Made by a program: the position numbers and the translations under genes
In this document: positions 10,005 to 18,992 of the stretch, one piece after another
Layout of the letters: each line of letters opens with the position of its first letter
How positions within the stretch are numbered: position 1 is the first letter of the stretch
Assembly (NCBI RefSeq): GCF_018223745.1
Contig: NZ_CP073653.1
Location: 4,452,001-4,516,000, forward strand
Direction: 5' to 3'
DNA from: Clostridium beijerinckii
Lineage (GTDB): Bacteria > Bacillota > Clostridia > Clostridiales > Clostridiaceae
DNA length: 64,000 nt
Notes under the pieces: model-generated
Told to the model about the DNA's origin: nothing
Seen by the model: only the letters and a program-made list of their open reading frames with translations
The model's database searches: none

Positions 10005-10424
10005 GGTGAAATACTTGCATAAATTGGTTGTATTATGTAAACAACTATCTGATTATAATTTAAATGATTTATCTTTAAAAGTCAATGCTTGTATTATTCT
10101 GTCTGTTTGTTCTAAAAATTAAGCATATTTGTATATTCTTACTATACCAATGTTTCATATTTACAACATTTTTTTAACATAATATTATTTTTTATCAAAT
10201 CAAACATAAAGTGTAAAATAAGCCAGTATAAATAATAAAACAACTATCCAATTGCCCTCTAATTGGATAGTTGTTTATATTTGGCTGATAACTCTCAACT
10301 AATTTTACTTATATTTTAATTCTAAATAAATTTATATACAGTGAAAAATATATAATTTATATTAGTACTGCTAAAATTACTAGTGACATAATTTCAATAT
10401 CATACTCAGTTATTAATTATATTG
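10005..10424. other. Intergenic region upstream of the chemosensory operon
   Basis: AT-rich spacer holding the likely cheY promoter and, at 10239-10275, the terminator of the HAD gene. No open frame with a ribosome site was found on either strand. No flagellar sigma-D type promoter (TAAA-N15-GCCGATAA) was seen. Confidence 0.5.
10239..10275 (-). terminator. Strong intrinsic terminator downstream of the HAD hydrolase
   Basis: A perfect 15-base-pair stem, AACAACTATCCAATT with AATTGGATAGTTGTT, encloses a seven-base loop. On the minus strand it is followed by a T-rich run, so it ends the transcript of the HAD gene about 150 bases after its stop codon. Confidence 0.8.
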
Positions 10425-11210
10425 CTATATTAATTTAAACTGTTTTAATCCTTTATAAATACCATCATTTTCAATATTATCTGTTTTATATTTTACAACA
10501 TCAAGAATCTCAGGACTACTGTTTCCCATTGCAACTCCATATTTAACATATGTTAGCATATCTATATCATTTAAACTATCACCAAATGCATATGTATTTT
10601 CAATATCAATTTCTAAACGCTCTATAATCGCCTCTATTCCCTTTACCTTAGAAAATCCTTTTGGTACTAATTCAATAAATTCTGAACTATGACATATGCA
10701 GTCAAAATCCTTTTCTATTATTGAATATGCTTCTTTAAAATTACTATTCTCATATGTTCTGCATGTAATTTTATTGAAACTATGTTCATTTCCTGTTATT
10801 GGCTTTATTTTTTCCCTATATTTATTTTTAAACATCATTATTGAAGATCTTTTATCATCGATAAATTCCTCCTCATCCATATATAAATAATCTTGTCCTT
10901 CTAGAATGCAAAATACTTTATTATTTTTTAAAGCACTTATTGCATTATCCGCTATTTGCTTTTCCAAATCTATGTTATAAACTACGTTTCCATCATATTC
11001 TACATAACAACCACAAGATGCGAGTATTCCATCAAACCCAATATCAATTAGATCTTGTGAAATCATTGCTCTTGCCCTTCCAGTTGATATAAAAGCAAGA
11101 TGACCATTCTCCCTTAGCTGCCTAATACCTTTTATTGTACTCTTTGGCACACCAACTTCATGATTATATAGTGTCCCATCTATATCAAAAAAAACTGCCT
11201 TCTTTCCCAT
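10425..11210 (-). CDS. Cof-type HAD hydrolase (sugar-phosphate or nucleotide phosphatase)
   Basis: 261 residues from the ATG at 11210, which has AAGGAGG seven bases upstream. A longer reading from 11231 lacks a ribosome site. HAD motif I is VFFDIDGTLY with D9 and D11, motif II is FISTGR, and motifs III/IV end in GVAMGNSSPEIL, with YAFGDSLNDIDM providing the metal-binding aspartates. The C2-type cap and length are typical of Cof/YidA phosphatases, which dephosphorylate small metabolites with broad specificity. No neighbour on the same strand suggests a substrate; the divergent beta-glucosidase is a weak hint at sugar phosphates. Confidence 0.88.
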   Translation of the reverse strand: MGKKAVFFDIDGTLYNHEVGVPKSTIKGIRQLRENGHLAFISTGRARAMISQDLIDIGFDGILASCGCYVEYDGNVVYNIDLEKQIADNAISALKNNKVFCILEGQDYLYMDEEEFIDDKRSSIMMFKNKYREKIKPITGNEHSFNKITCRTYENSNFKEAYSIIEKDFDCICHSSEFIELVPKGFSKVKGIEAIIERLEIDIENTYAFGDSLNDIDMLTYVKYGVAMGNSSPEILDVVKYKTDNIENDGIYKGLKQFKLI

Positions 11211-11398
11211 TCTTACCTCCTTAAAAAACAATTACATTCACAACTATATCATACATTAATAACCAAAAAAGTTAAAGGTAATATATATTATTTACTTTAA
11301 ATATATAATAATGAGAGCTAAATTTTCCTTAAAATATGTTGCAATTTAATTTCAAATGTATAAATTAATACTATTAAGAAAGATAAGGTGGTATCTGA

Positions 11399-13663
11399 GT
11401 GGATATAAAGAAATTAATCAATGAAATGACCTTAGAAGAGAAAGCCTCTCTCTGTTCTGGAAAAAACCTTTGGGAAACTAAAGAAATTGAAAGATTAGGA
11501 ATTCCTTCAATAACTTTTGCGAATGGTCCCTATGGATTATCAAAAATAAACTGTGATTCTTATGACCCTGTTCCAGCTACATGTTTTCCTACGCCTACTG
11601 CCTTGGCCGCAACTTGGGATGTTAATCTTGCTTATTCTGTCGGAAAAGCTATTGGTGAAGAATGCTTAGCTGAAAATGTTAATATTCTCTTTGGTCCTGC
11701 TGTAAATATTCAACGTTCTCCATTAAGCGGAAGAAATTTTCAATATTTTTCAGAAGATCCAGTTCTAAGTGGTGAAATGGGTGCAGCTTTTATAAATGGA
11801 ATCCAAAGTGAGGGTATTGGCGCATGTGTTAAATATTACATTGGAAATAACCAGGAATCACATAGACAAAATATTAATAACATAATTGATGAACAAACTT
11901 TAAATGAAATTTATTTATCAAACTTTGAACGGGTAATAAAAAATTCTAATCCCTTCGCTGTAATGGTTGCTTACAATAAAATAAATGGAATACCTTGTAC
12001 CGAAAATGACTATTTGTTAATCGATATTTTAAGAAATAGATGGAATTTTGACGGATTAGTTTTATCAGACTTATATGCAGTAAATTCAATAATAAATTCA
12101 TTACAGGCTGGATTAGACTTAGAATTTCCAAACTCACCTAATAATACAAAACAAATTATAGAAGCTGTACTTAGTGGTACTTTAGATTCATCAATCCTTG
12201 ATAATGCTATTGAAGATATATTAAATACTATATCTAAAGTTATTAAACCTGTAAAAGAATGTGAATGCAATATTTATGACAAAGAAAAACATAATGATTT
12301 AGCAAGAGAAGTTGCTGAAGATAGCATTGTCCTTTTGAAAAATAAACGTAATCTTTTACCTTTAAAAAAAGATAGGTTAAAAAATAGGAAATTAGCCATA
12401 ATTGGAGAATATGCAAAAGAAACAAGATGTCAAGGTGATGGTAATTCTAACGTCATACCTATAATGTTTGAAAATGCCTATGATGAAATAGTAAAACTCG
12501 TCGGAAGTTCCGTCAAAATATATTATGAAAAAGGTTATAATACTTCTAAAAATTCAGAAGATGATGATAACACACTTCTTGCAGATGCAAGAAAAACTGC
12601 ACGTACCGCGGATATAGTTATATTATTTGTAGGAACTCCACAATACTATGATAAAGAATATGCTGACAATGTAAACCTAGATCTCCCCACTGATCAAGTG
12701 AAATTAATTAAGGAAATAGGTAAAGTCCAGAAAAATTTAATTGTAGTACTTAGCAATGGATCTCCAGTTACTATATCATCTTGGGCCAAATATGCTGATT
12801 CTATTTTAGAAACCTGGCTTCCAGGACAAGCAAGTGGAGGTGCTCTTGCAGAAATCCTATTTGGCATCGCTAATCCATCCGGTAAATTACCAACTACTTT
12901 CCCTATACAATTGTCAGACACTCCAACATATTTAGATTATATAGATTCAGAAAATAATTTACAGTATAAAGAAGGGGTTTTTGTAGGCTATAGATATTAT
13001 GATAAAAAAAATATGAATGTTGAATTTCCTTTTGGATTCGGATTGTCCTATACTACTTTTAAATATAGCAGCTTAACTCTTGATAAAGATATATTAACTG
13101 ATAATGATACATTAGAAATTAAACTTAAAGTAAAAAATACTGGAAAATATTTTGGTAAAGAAATTGTACAGTTATATATAAAGAATACTGATAGTAACAT
13201 TTTAAGACCTGAAAAAGAATTAAAAGCCTTTACAAAAGTATCTCTTTTTCCAGATGAAGAAAAAGAGGTGAGTTTTTTGATTGATACAAAAGATTTTTCT
13301 CACTATGATATAAACACAAATAGCTGGGTAATTGAAAGCGGTCCTTATGAAATTTTAATTGGTAAATCTTCTAGAGATCTTCCTTTATCTAAAAACATTT
13401 ATGTTCAGTCACCATATCTACCTAAGACTAATTATACTAGAGATACACTCGCACAAGATTTTCTCATTAATCCAAAAACTAAGGAAATTGTAGAGCCTTT
13501 ATTAAGCAGCGCTGCTCAATCCATAACTTCTGATACAAATGCGCAAGAAAAGCTTATAAATTACTTTAAAAATATTCCTATAGGAAGATTTACTACCTTA
13601 AGTAATGGAACATTCACCGAAAAAATGCTAAATGATCTTTTATATTCTGCGAATGAAGCTTAA
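11399..13663 (+). CDS. Glycoside hydrolase family 3 beta-glucosidase
   Basis: 754 residues, cytoplasmic (no signal peptide). Order: GH3 N-terminal barrel with the nucleophile Asp224 in GLVLSDLYAV; GH3 C-terminal domain (about 310-540) with LAIIGEYAK and the GFGLSYTTF stretch; fibronectin-III-like domain (about 575-660). The usual Lys-His pair binding the -1 sugar appears as Lys145-Tyr146 in VKYYIGNNQESHR, an unusual replacement. It hydrolyses beta-linked glucosides or oligosaccharides that have been imported. The GTG start is preceded by AAGGTGG, which sits in the loop of a five-base-pair hairpin (AGATA/TATCT), possibly tuning translation. Monocistronic, divergent from the HAD gene. Confidence 0.9.
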   Translation: MDIKKLINEMTLEEKASLCSGKNLWETKEIERLGIPSITFANGPYGLSKINCDSYDPVPATCFPTPTALAATWDVNLAYSVGKAIGEECLAENVNILFGPAVNIQRSPLSGRNFQYFSEDPVLSGEMGAAFINGIQSEGIGACVKYYIGNNQESHRQNINNIIDEQTLNEIYLSNFERVIKNSNPFAVMVAYNKINGIPCTENDYLLIDILRNRWNFDGLVLSDLYAVNSIINSLQAGLDLEFPNSPNNTKQIIEAVLSGTLDSSILDNAIEDILNTISKVIKPVKECECNIYDKEKHNDLAREVAEDSIVLLKNKRNLLPLKKDRLKNRKLAIIGEYAKETRCQGDGNSNVIPIMFENAYDEIVKLVGSSVKIYYEKGYNTSKNSEDDDNTLLADARKTARTADIVILFVGTPQYYDKEYADNVNLDLPTDQVKLIKEIGKVQKNLIVVLSNGSPVTISSWAKYADSILETWLPGQASGGALAEILFGIANPSGKLPTTFPIQLSDTPTYLDYIDSENNLQYKEGVFVGYRYYDKKNMNVEFPFGFGLSYTTFKYSSLTLDKDILTDNDTLEIKLKVKNTGKYFGKEIVQLYIKNTDSNILRPEKELKAFTKVSLFPDEEKEVSFLIDTKDFSHYDINTNSWVIESGPYEILIGKSSRDLPLSKNIYVQSPYLPKTNYTRDTLAQDFLINPKTKEIVEPLLSSAAQSITSDTNAQEKLINYFKNIPIGRFTTLSNGTFTEKMLNDLLYSANEA

Positions 13664-13744
13664 TTATAGAATATCTTCATTTATAATTCAAAATAAAATT
13701 ACAACAATATATCTAAAAACTATATATTAGTGTATTCACATTAA

Positions 13745-13798
13745 AAAGAACATGTTTCATATAAGTATTTATCAACTTAATACCAAAACATGTTCTTC
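13745..13798. terminator. Bidirectional terminator between beta-glucosidase and amidase
   Basis: AAAGAACATGTTT pairs with AAACATGTTCTT around a 30-base loop, between two convergent genes. T- and A-rich flanks on both sides suit termination in both directions. Confidence 0.7.
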
Positions 13799-13814
13799 AT
13801 TTTCATTATTATAT

Positions 13815-14579
13815 TTATATAACAGTTTTTATAGATTCAGCAATGTTTTCTGCTAATTTTTGCTGACTCACTGGATCCGAACACCTTTTCGCCTCTTCCT
13901 CGTTAGTTATAAATCCTGCTTCCACAATTACTGATGGCATATTTGTGCTTTTTATGAATAGTCTGCTATCCTTTGCACCTCTATCATTAAAATTAAACTT
14001 CTTAACAATATTGTTATCAATAACTGTTGCTACGTTCTTACTTATCGTTAACTTGTTAGGAGATACCCCACCTTTAAAATTTTGACTTTGCTGTGCCGAA
14101 CTATAATAAACTTCTACCCCTTTTGCGTCTGGAGCATCCTTTACAGCATTATGGTGTATACTTACAAATAAACTTGCATTTGCTGTATTGGCAATTGTAA
14201 TTCTATCTTTAAGACTCTGATTTGTCCCTATCGTTTGTACTTCCTTAGGATATCTAGTCATTACAACATTATATCCTCTTTTCTCTAATTCCGTTTTTAA
14301 CTTAGATGCAACCTGCATATTTAAATCTACTTCTTTATACGTTATGCCTTTAATTGTAGATGCAGCTCCTAGATCACCACCGTAGTTATGACCTGGATCA
14401 ACCACTATTGTCTTTTTCTTTTTATCAAGGTTAGCTATAGCGGTCATTGCCTGGTTGCTTAAAGTGCTTTGTGTTGATGTTGATGCTTGTACACGTATTG
14501 CTGGAGCCAAACTTGACACTATTGCAAAACCAAGTACGAAAGTAACTAATTTCACCTTAAAATTATCCAACTTTCTCAT
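13815..14579 (-). CDS. Secreted N-acetylmuramoyl-L-alanine amidase (Amidase_3)
   Basis: 254 residues with a signal peptide (positive MRKLDNFKVK, hydrophobic 11-27, cleavage near VQAS at 30-33) and a single amidase_3 domain. Zinc ligands: His64 in VVDPGHNYGG, Glu83 in YKEVDLN, His142 in VSIHHN. Catalytic Glu220 in VIVEAGFITN. It cleaves the bond between muramic acid and the stem peptide in peptidoglycan, outside the membrane. There are no extra SH3 or cell-wall-binding repeats, so it resembles short CwlC/LytC-type enzymes used in growth, mother-cell lysis or germination. GAGGGGG abuts the ATG with almost no spacer, which may lower translation. Confidence 0.92.
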   Translation of the reverse strand: MRKLDNFKVKLVTFVLGFAIVSSLAPAIRVQASTSTQSTLSNQAMTAIANLDKKKKTIVVDPGHNYGGDLGAASTIKGITYKEVDLNMQVASKLKTELEKRGYNVVMTRYPKEVQTIGTNQSLKDRITIANTANASLFVSIHHNAVKDAPDAKGVEVYYSSAQQSQNFKGGVSPNKLTISKNVATVIDNNIVKKFNFNDRGAKDSRLFIKSTNMPSVIVEAGFITNEEEAKRCSDPVSQQKLAENIAESIKTVI

Positions 14580-14683
14580 CCCCCTCTATAGTAAATATTA
14601 CCAGAATATTTTACATAATTAAAGAAGAATTTGAAAGTTTTAACTTTAATCCATTAGAAAGAAGACTAATACATTCATATAGC

Positions 14684-15664
14684 TTATTGTTCAAAAGAAC
14701 CAACAGTTGGTGTAAACTCTTCTGAATTAAGCTTTTTTTGATAATAATTTGTTCCCCATACACCCACTAGAATCATCACTGATCCTATTACATGGTATAA
14801 TTGGAAGTTTTCATGTAATACGAGCACACCAGCTGCGATAGATACTATAGTTGATATATTGGCAAATACAGCTGATCTAGAAGCTTCCATTTTAGAAAGC
14901 GTATAATTAGCCAGAAAATATGCTACAACTGAAGATAATATTCCAAGATATAATATAGATACTATAAAGTTTATACTTCTTAATGGTATAAAATATTCTG
15001 ATAAATTTGCATTTATCACGTGATTAGTAATTGAAACAATATTAAAAAATATAGCTCCAATAAGCATCATAAAGTATGTTACTTCAATCGCTGTAAATTG
15101 TTGTGATATTTTTCTTGCTATTATATTAAATAATGCAGCTGAAAATACAGCTCCTCCTAGAAGGATAATTCCTAATAGAGTACTCCCTCCTGAATCATTA
15201 GAATTTTCCATAAGAATTATCAGTATTACTCCAGATACCGAAAGTATTATACTTACGATTTGCTTAGGAGATGGTTTTTCTTTTAATAGATACACAGCTA
15301 AAACTGTCACAACTATTGGTATAAGAGCAATCATAAGTCCGCCTAAAGACGAAGATGTTTTCTTAATTCCATAGGTTTCAAATATAAAGTAAACTATAGG
15401 CTCTATAACAGCCAAAATAATAAGCCACTTCATAGGCTTATTTTTATAATTTACCTTTATTACTTTTAAAAATATCAAAATTGTCATTATTAGCAAAGCT
15501 GCTAAGAATCTAAACGAAAGTAATTCTATTGGCGTAGCTACACTTAATGCTTGCTTCGAAAATAAGAAGCTTAATCCAAAAATAAAATTAGTTATTATAG
15601 CAGTAAAGTATGGAATTATATGTGATTTATTTTTCATATTTATGTCATTTCCTTCCTTGTACAT
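14684..15664 (-). CDS. EamA/DMT superfamily transporter
   Basis: An integral membrane protein of about 317-326 residues with ten predicted helices in two EamA repeats (first NFIFGLSFLFSKQALS, second after about residue 165). The second-half glycines and the final helix pair are intact. Such proteins export or import amino acids, nucleosides or other small metabolites; the substrate cannot be read. The start is uncertain: ATG 15664 has no ribosome site, while ATG 15637 (MKNKSHIIPYF) has AAGGAAGG at a long spacing of about 13 bases. Monocistronic. Confidence 0.85.
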   Translation of the reverse strand: MYKEGNDINMKNKSHIIPYFTAIITNFIFGLSFLFSKQALSVATPIELLSFRFLAALLIMTILIFLKVIKVNYKNKPMKWLIILAVIEPIVYFIFETYGIKKTSSSLGGLMIALIPIVVTVLAVYLLKEKPSPKQIVSIILSVSGVILIILMENSNDSGGSTLLGIILLGGAVFSAALFNIIARKISQQFTAIEVTYFMMLIGAIFFNIVSITNHVINANLSEYFIPLRSINFIVSILYLGILSSVVAYFLANYTLSKMEASRSAVFANISTIVSIAAGVLVLHENFQLYHVIGSVMILVGVWGTNYYQKKLNSEEFTPTVGSFEQ

Positions 15665-15946
15665 AGATCTTAAAATATGAACTTAAGAGGTCAAGAACTC
15701 AAAAGTTATTATAGATCCCTTAAATATATAAATTTCCAAGTAAGTATACTATAAAAAAATACCATCTACAACAATTTATATAGATATATCTAAAAGTACT
15801 TTCTTGTTTTTAATATTAGATAAAATGGTATTTTAATAATTTAATGTAAAACTTTAAAGTAAAATATAAATTAATCCAATTTTTATGAATAATTCTAGTA
15901 ATTTTGAAAAAAATATAATAATGAGCATGAATTTTATAGGAGTGAA

Positions 15947-16840
15947 ATGTATATGAAGGTTGGAATTCCCAATGGATTATTAAATTACAAATATTCTGCT
16001 TTCCTTGAGAAGTTCTTTTCTGAACTTGGTGCAGATATTGTTAGATCACCAGATACAAACAAAACAATATTAGATGAAGGTGTAAAGAATTGTGTAAATG
16101 AAGCATGTTTGCCTATTAAAATTTTTCACGGTCATGTAAATGCAATAAAAGATAAATGTGATTTAATGGTTATCCCTAGAATTATGCAATTAAGTGAACA
16201 TGAATTTATCTGTCCAAAATTTTGTGGCTTACCTGAAATGATCATAAATAGCATTCCCAATATGCCAAAAGTTACTATGGTTCCTATTTATGCAACGTCA
16301 AAAGAAAAATTATATAAATGGATAGTTTCAACTGGAAGCCTAATAACAACAAACAAAAAAAGAATTCGGGATGCTTATGATAAAGCTTTAATAGCACAAG
16401 ATGAATATGAAATAGGAATTAAAAGCGATGGATATAAATTAAATATAGCTCTAATTGGCCATCCTTACAATATTTATGATAAATTTGTGAATATGAACTT
16501 AGTGAAAAAATTAAATAAATTAGGTGTTGGTATTATAACGGAAGAATTTATAGACGAAGCCTCTATTGCTGACAAAACAACTGAATTATTTAAAAGACCT
16601 TTCTGGACATTTGCAAAAAATGCTTATGGGGCATCTACATACTTAGCAGAAAATAAAAAAATTAACGGTATAGTATACATATCTTCGTTTGCTTGTGGTA
16701 TTGATTCTGTTGTTATAGCTCTTATAAAACAAAAAGTGAAAGATTTTCCTTTCTTAGTATTAAAAGTTGATGAACATACTGGAGAATCTGGATTTAACAC
16801 AAGAATAGAAGCCTTTGTCGACATGTTAGAAAGGAAGTAA
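15947..16840 (+). CDS. Acyl-CoA dehydratase activase-related protein (DUF2229-like), first subunit
   Basis: 297 residues starting KVGIPNGLLNYKYSAFLEKF, the signature of the DUF2229 segment found in the large fused forms of 2-hydroxyacyl-CoA dehydratase activases. Conserved cysteines lie in NCVNEACLPIK and FICPKFCGLP, candidate iron-sulfur ligands; the C-terminus reads DEHTGESGFNTRIEAFVDML, a motif repeated in the next protein (DEMTGETGYITRIEAFLDLL). AGGAG lies four bases before ATG 15947 and ten before ATG 15953; either could be used. First gene of a three-gene operon with four bases to the next. Biochemical role unproven. Confidence 0.82.
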   Translation: MYMKVGIPNGLLNYKYSAFLEKFFSELGADIVRSPDTNKTILDEGVKNCVNEACLPIKIFHGHVNAIKDKCDLMVIPRIMQLSEHEFICPKFCGLPEMIINSIPNMPKVTMVPIYATSKEKLYKWIVSTGSLITTNKKRIRDAYDKALIAQDEYEIGIKSDGYKLNIALIGHPYNIYDKFVNMNLVKKLNKLGVGIITEEFIDEASIADKTTELFKRPFWTFAKNAYGASTYLAENKKINGIVYISSFACGIDSVVIALIKQKVKDFPFLVLKVDEHTGESGFNTRIEAFVDMLERK

Positions 16841-16844
16841 TGTT

Positions 16845-17936
16845 ATGAAAATTATGACGCCTCATTTAGGAAATACATATCTGGTTACTAAAGCAGTGTT
16901 TGATACTCTTGGTATAGACTATATAATTCCGGAATTCAACAGTAAAAAATCATTAGAAATAGGATCTATGTATTCTCCAGATGATATGTGCCTCCCATTT
17001 AAACTTATGATGGGAAATTACATACAGGGAATCGAACAAGGCGCAGATACAATAATAATTACTGGAAGCTGCGGACCTTGCAGATATGGAGAATATTGCG
17101 AACTCCAAATAAACACTCTAAAAAAATTAGGACATAATTTAAATTTTATTGTATTAGATAAACCGTCAGAAATAGGCCCAAAAGAATTTCTAAATAGGAT
17201 ATCTTCCATCTCATCTAGCAGCAATAAAAATATGCCGCAAAAGCTAAATGCATTACGCATAGGATTTAAAGTTTTAAATCTAATAGATAAAATAGAGGCA
17301 AAAGCACATTACTTAGCAGGGTATGAAAAAAATAAAAATGAATGTAAAAAACTCTTAAGCAATTGTAAAATTGATGCCGAAAATAGTAATAGTCCTAATG
17401 ATATGATAAAAATACTAAACAAATATGATAAAAGACTAGATTCCCTAGAGATATGTAGTGATAGGAATCCAATAAAAGTAGCAATAATAGGAGAAATCTA
17501 TACAATAATAGAGCCATTTTCGAACCTTTTTATTGAGGATAAACTTATGGAATATGGAGTTTCAACCCAAAGAAAACTTACGCCAAGCTGGTGGGCTAAA
17601 AACTCTATTATGTCAGTTGTTGGAATGAATTCTTTAGACATACGAAAAGCTTCTAAAGAATATCTTCCATTATATATTGGAGGACACGCACGAGAATGCA
17701 TTGGAGAAGCAGTAATGGCGGCACATGATGGCTTTGATGGTGCCATACAAATATTCCCTATGGGATGTATGCCAGAAATTGTTTGCAAAGCTGTGCTTCC
17801 TTCCATATCTAAAGATAAGAATTTCCCTATTTTAACTCTTGTAGTTGACGAAATGACGGGTGAAACAGGATATATTACAAGAATAGAAGCATTCCTAGAT
17901 CTATTGGAAAGGAGAAAGCAAAAATGTATTATTTAG
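16845..17936 (+). CDS. Acyl-CoA dehydratase activase-related protein (DUF2229-like), second subunit
   Basis: 363 residues. It starts with MKIMTPHLGNTYLVTKAVFDTLG and carries cysteine motifs MCLPFK and GSCGPCRYGEYC, then a later HARECIGEAVMAAHDG and FPMGCMPEIVCKA. These are characteristic of the region that follows the ATPase domain in fused activase proteins and that resembles dehydratase subunits HgdA/HgdB. The C-terminal MTGETGYITRIEAFLD is shared with the preceding protein, so the two genes look like duplicated or split modules. It overlaps the ATPase gene by 13 bases, implying translational coupling. Confidence 0.82.
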   Translation: MKIMTPHLGNTYLVTKAVFDTLGIDYIIPEFNSKKSLEIGSMYSPDDMCLPFKLMMGNYIQGIEQGADTIIITGSCGPCRYGEYCELQINTLKKLGHNLNFIVLDKPSEIGPKEFLNRISSISSSSNKNMPQKLNALRIGFKVLNLIDKIEAKAHYLAGYEKNKNECKKLLSNCKIDAENSNSPNDMIKILNKYDKRLDSLEICSDRNPIKVAIIGEIYTIIEPFSNLFIEDKLMEYGVSTQRKLTPSWWAKNSIMSVVGMNSLDIRKASKEYLPLYIGGHARECIGEAVMAAHDGFDGAIQIFPMGCMPEIVCKAVLPSISKDKNFPILTLVVDEMTGETGYITRIEAFLDLLERRKQKCII

Positions 17937-18898
17937 GTGTTGATGTTGGCTCAGTAAGTACTGACATTGTTCTTTTAGATAATAATCTGAATGTCGTAGA
18001 TAAACTATATTTAAGAACAAAAGGAAAGCCAATAAATGCGATCCAACAGGGGTTTAAAATCTTGAAAGAGAAATATGATGATGAACAAATTAAAGCTGTT
18101 GGTACTACAGGTAGTGGAAGACAAATCGCATCCTCTATCCTTGGAGCAGATGCAGTAAAAAATGAGATAACAGCTCACGCATGTGCTGCACTTGCTATAG
18201 ATAACGATGTTAGGACAATTTTAGAAATAGGGGGACAGGATTCAAAAATAATAATATTAAAAGATGGAGTTGCTATAGACTTTGCGATGAACAATGTCTG
18301 TGCAGCTGGAACTGGATCATTCCTTGATAGGCAAGCTGAAAGATTAGGAATTCCAATAGAAGAGTTCGGAGATTATGCTTTAAAATCAACAACTCCACTA
18401 AGAATAGCTGGAAGATGTGCAGTTTTTGCCGAGTCTGATATGATACACAAACAACAGCTTGGTTATAATGAGCCTGATATTATAAACGGGTTATGCGAAG
18501 CCCTTGTTAGAAATTATCTCAATGATATTGGGAAAGGAAAAGAAATATGCCCTAAAATATTCTTTCAAGGTGGTGTAGCAGCTAACAAGGGTATGAAGGC
18601 ATCTTTTGAAAAAGCTTTAGGATGTGAAGTATACATTCCTGAACATTATAATGTTATGGGCGCCATAGGTGCCGCAATTATTGCTAAAGAAACTGTTGAC
18701 AAGACCGGCGCTACTAACTTTAGAGGCTTTGATATTGCTGATTCTAGTTTTATATCCACTAGCTTTGAATGTGAAGGCTGCTCTAATCGGTGCGAAGTTG
18801 TACGAATAGAAGATGATAGTATAATAATAGGATGCTTTGGAGATCGCTGTGGAAAATGGACCAATACCATTAATGAAAATATTACTAAAGGTGCTTAA
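17924..18898 (+). CDS. 2-hydroxyacyl-CoA dehydratase activase ATPase (BadF/BcrA/HgdC family)
   Basis: 324 residues of the ASKHA ATPase fold: phosphate-binding GVDVGSVSTD (5-14), TTGSGRQIAS (61-70), GGQDSKII (103-110) and the C-terminal adenosine motif. Cys126 (NNVCAAGTGSF) and Cys165 (GRCAVFAESD) fall where HgdC has the two cysteines that share one [4Fe-4S] between the dimer halves. This archerase drives a low-potential electron into a dehydratase at the cost of ATP. A C-terminal extension with CEGCSNRCE and GCFGDRCGKW adds another cysteine cluster. No dehydratase alpha/beta genes are beside it, so the electron acceptor is unknown. Last gene of the operon. Confidence 0.88.
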   Translation: MYYLGVDVGSVSTDIVLLDNNLNVVDKLYLRTKGKPINAIQQGFKILKEKYDDEQIKAVGTTGSGRQIASSILGADAVKNEITAHACAALAIDNDVRTILEIGGQDSKIIILKDGVAIDFAMNNVCAAGTGSFLDRQAERLGIPIEEFGDYALKSTTPLRIAGRCAVFAESDMIHKQQLGYNEPDIINGLCEALVRNYLNDIGKGKEICPKIFFQGGVAANKGMKASFEKALGCEVYIPEHYNVMGAIGAAIIAKETVDKTGATNFRGFDIADSSFISTSFECEGCSNRCEVVRIEDDSIIIGCFGDRCGKWTNTINENITKGA

Positions 18899-18939
18899 TC
18901 ATAAAAACATAATTGTTTCTTACATAATTAAGGATAAAA

Positions 18940-18981
18940 AATACAGACTAAGCGATTGATTTTAATTACTTAGTCTGTATT
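18940..18981. terminator. Bidirectional terminator after the activase operon
   Basis: AATACAGACTAAG pairs perfectly with CTTAGTCTGTATT around a 16-base loop, between the convergent activase operon and the amino acid permease. A-rich sequence lies on the left and T-rich sequence on the complementary side. Confidence 0.8.
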
Positions 18982-18992
18982 GCAATATAATA

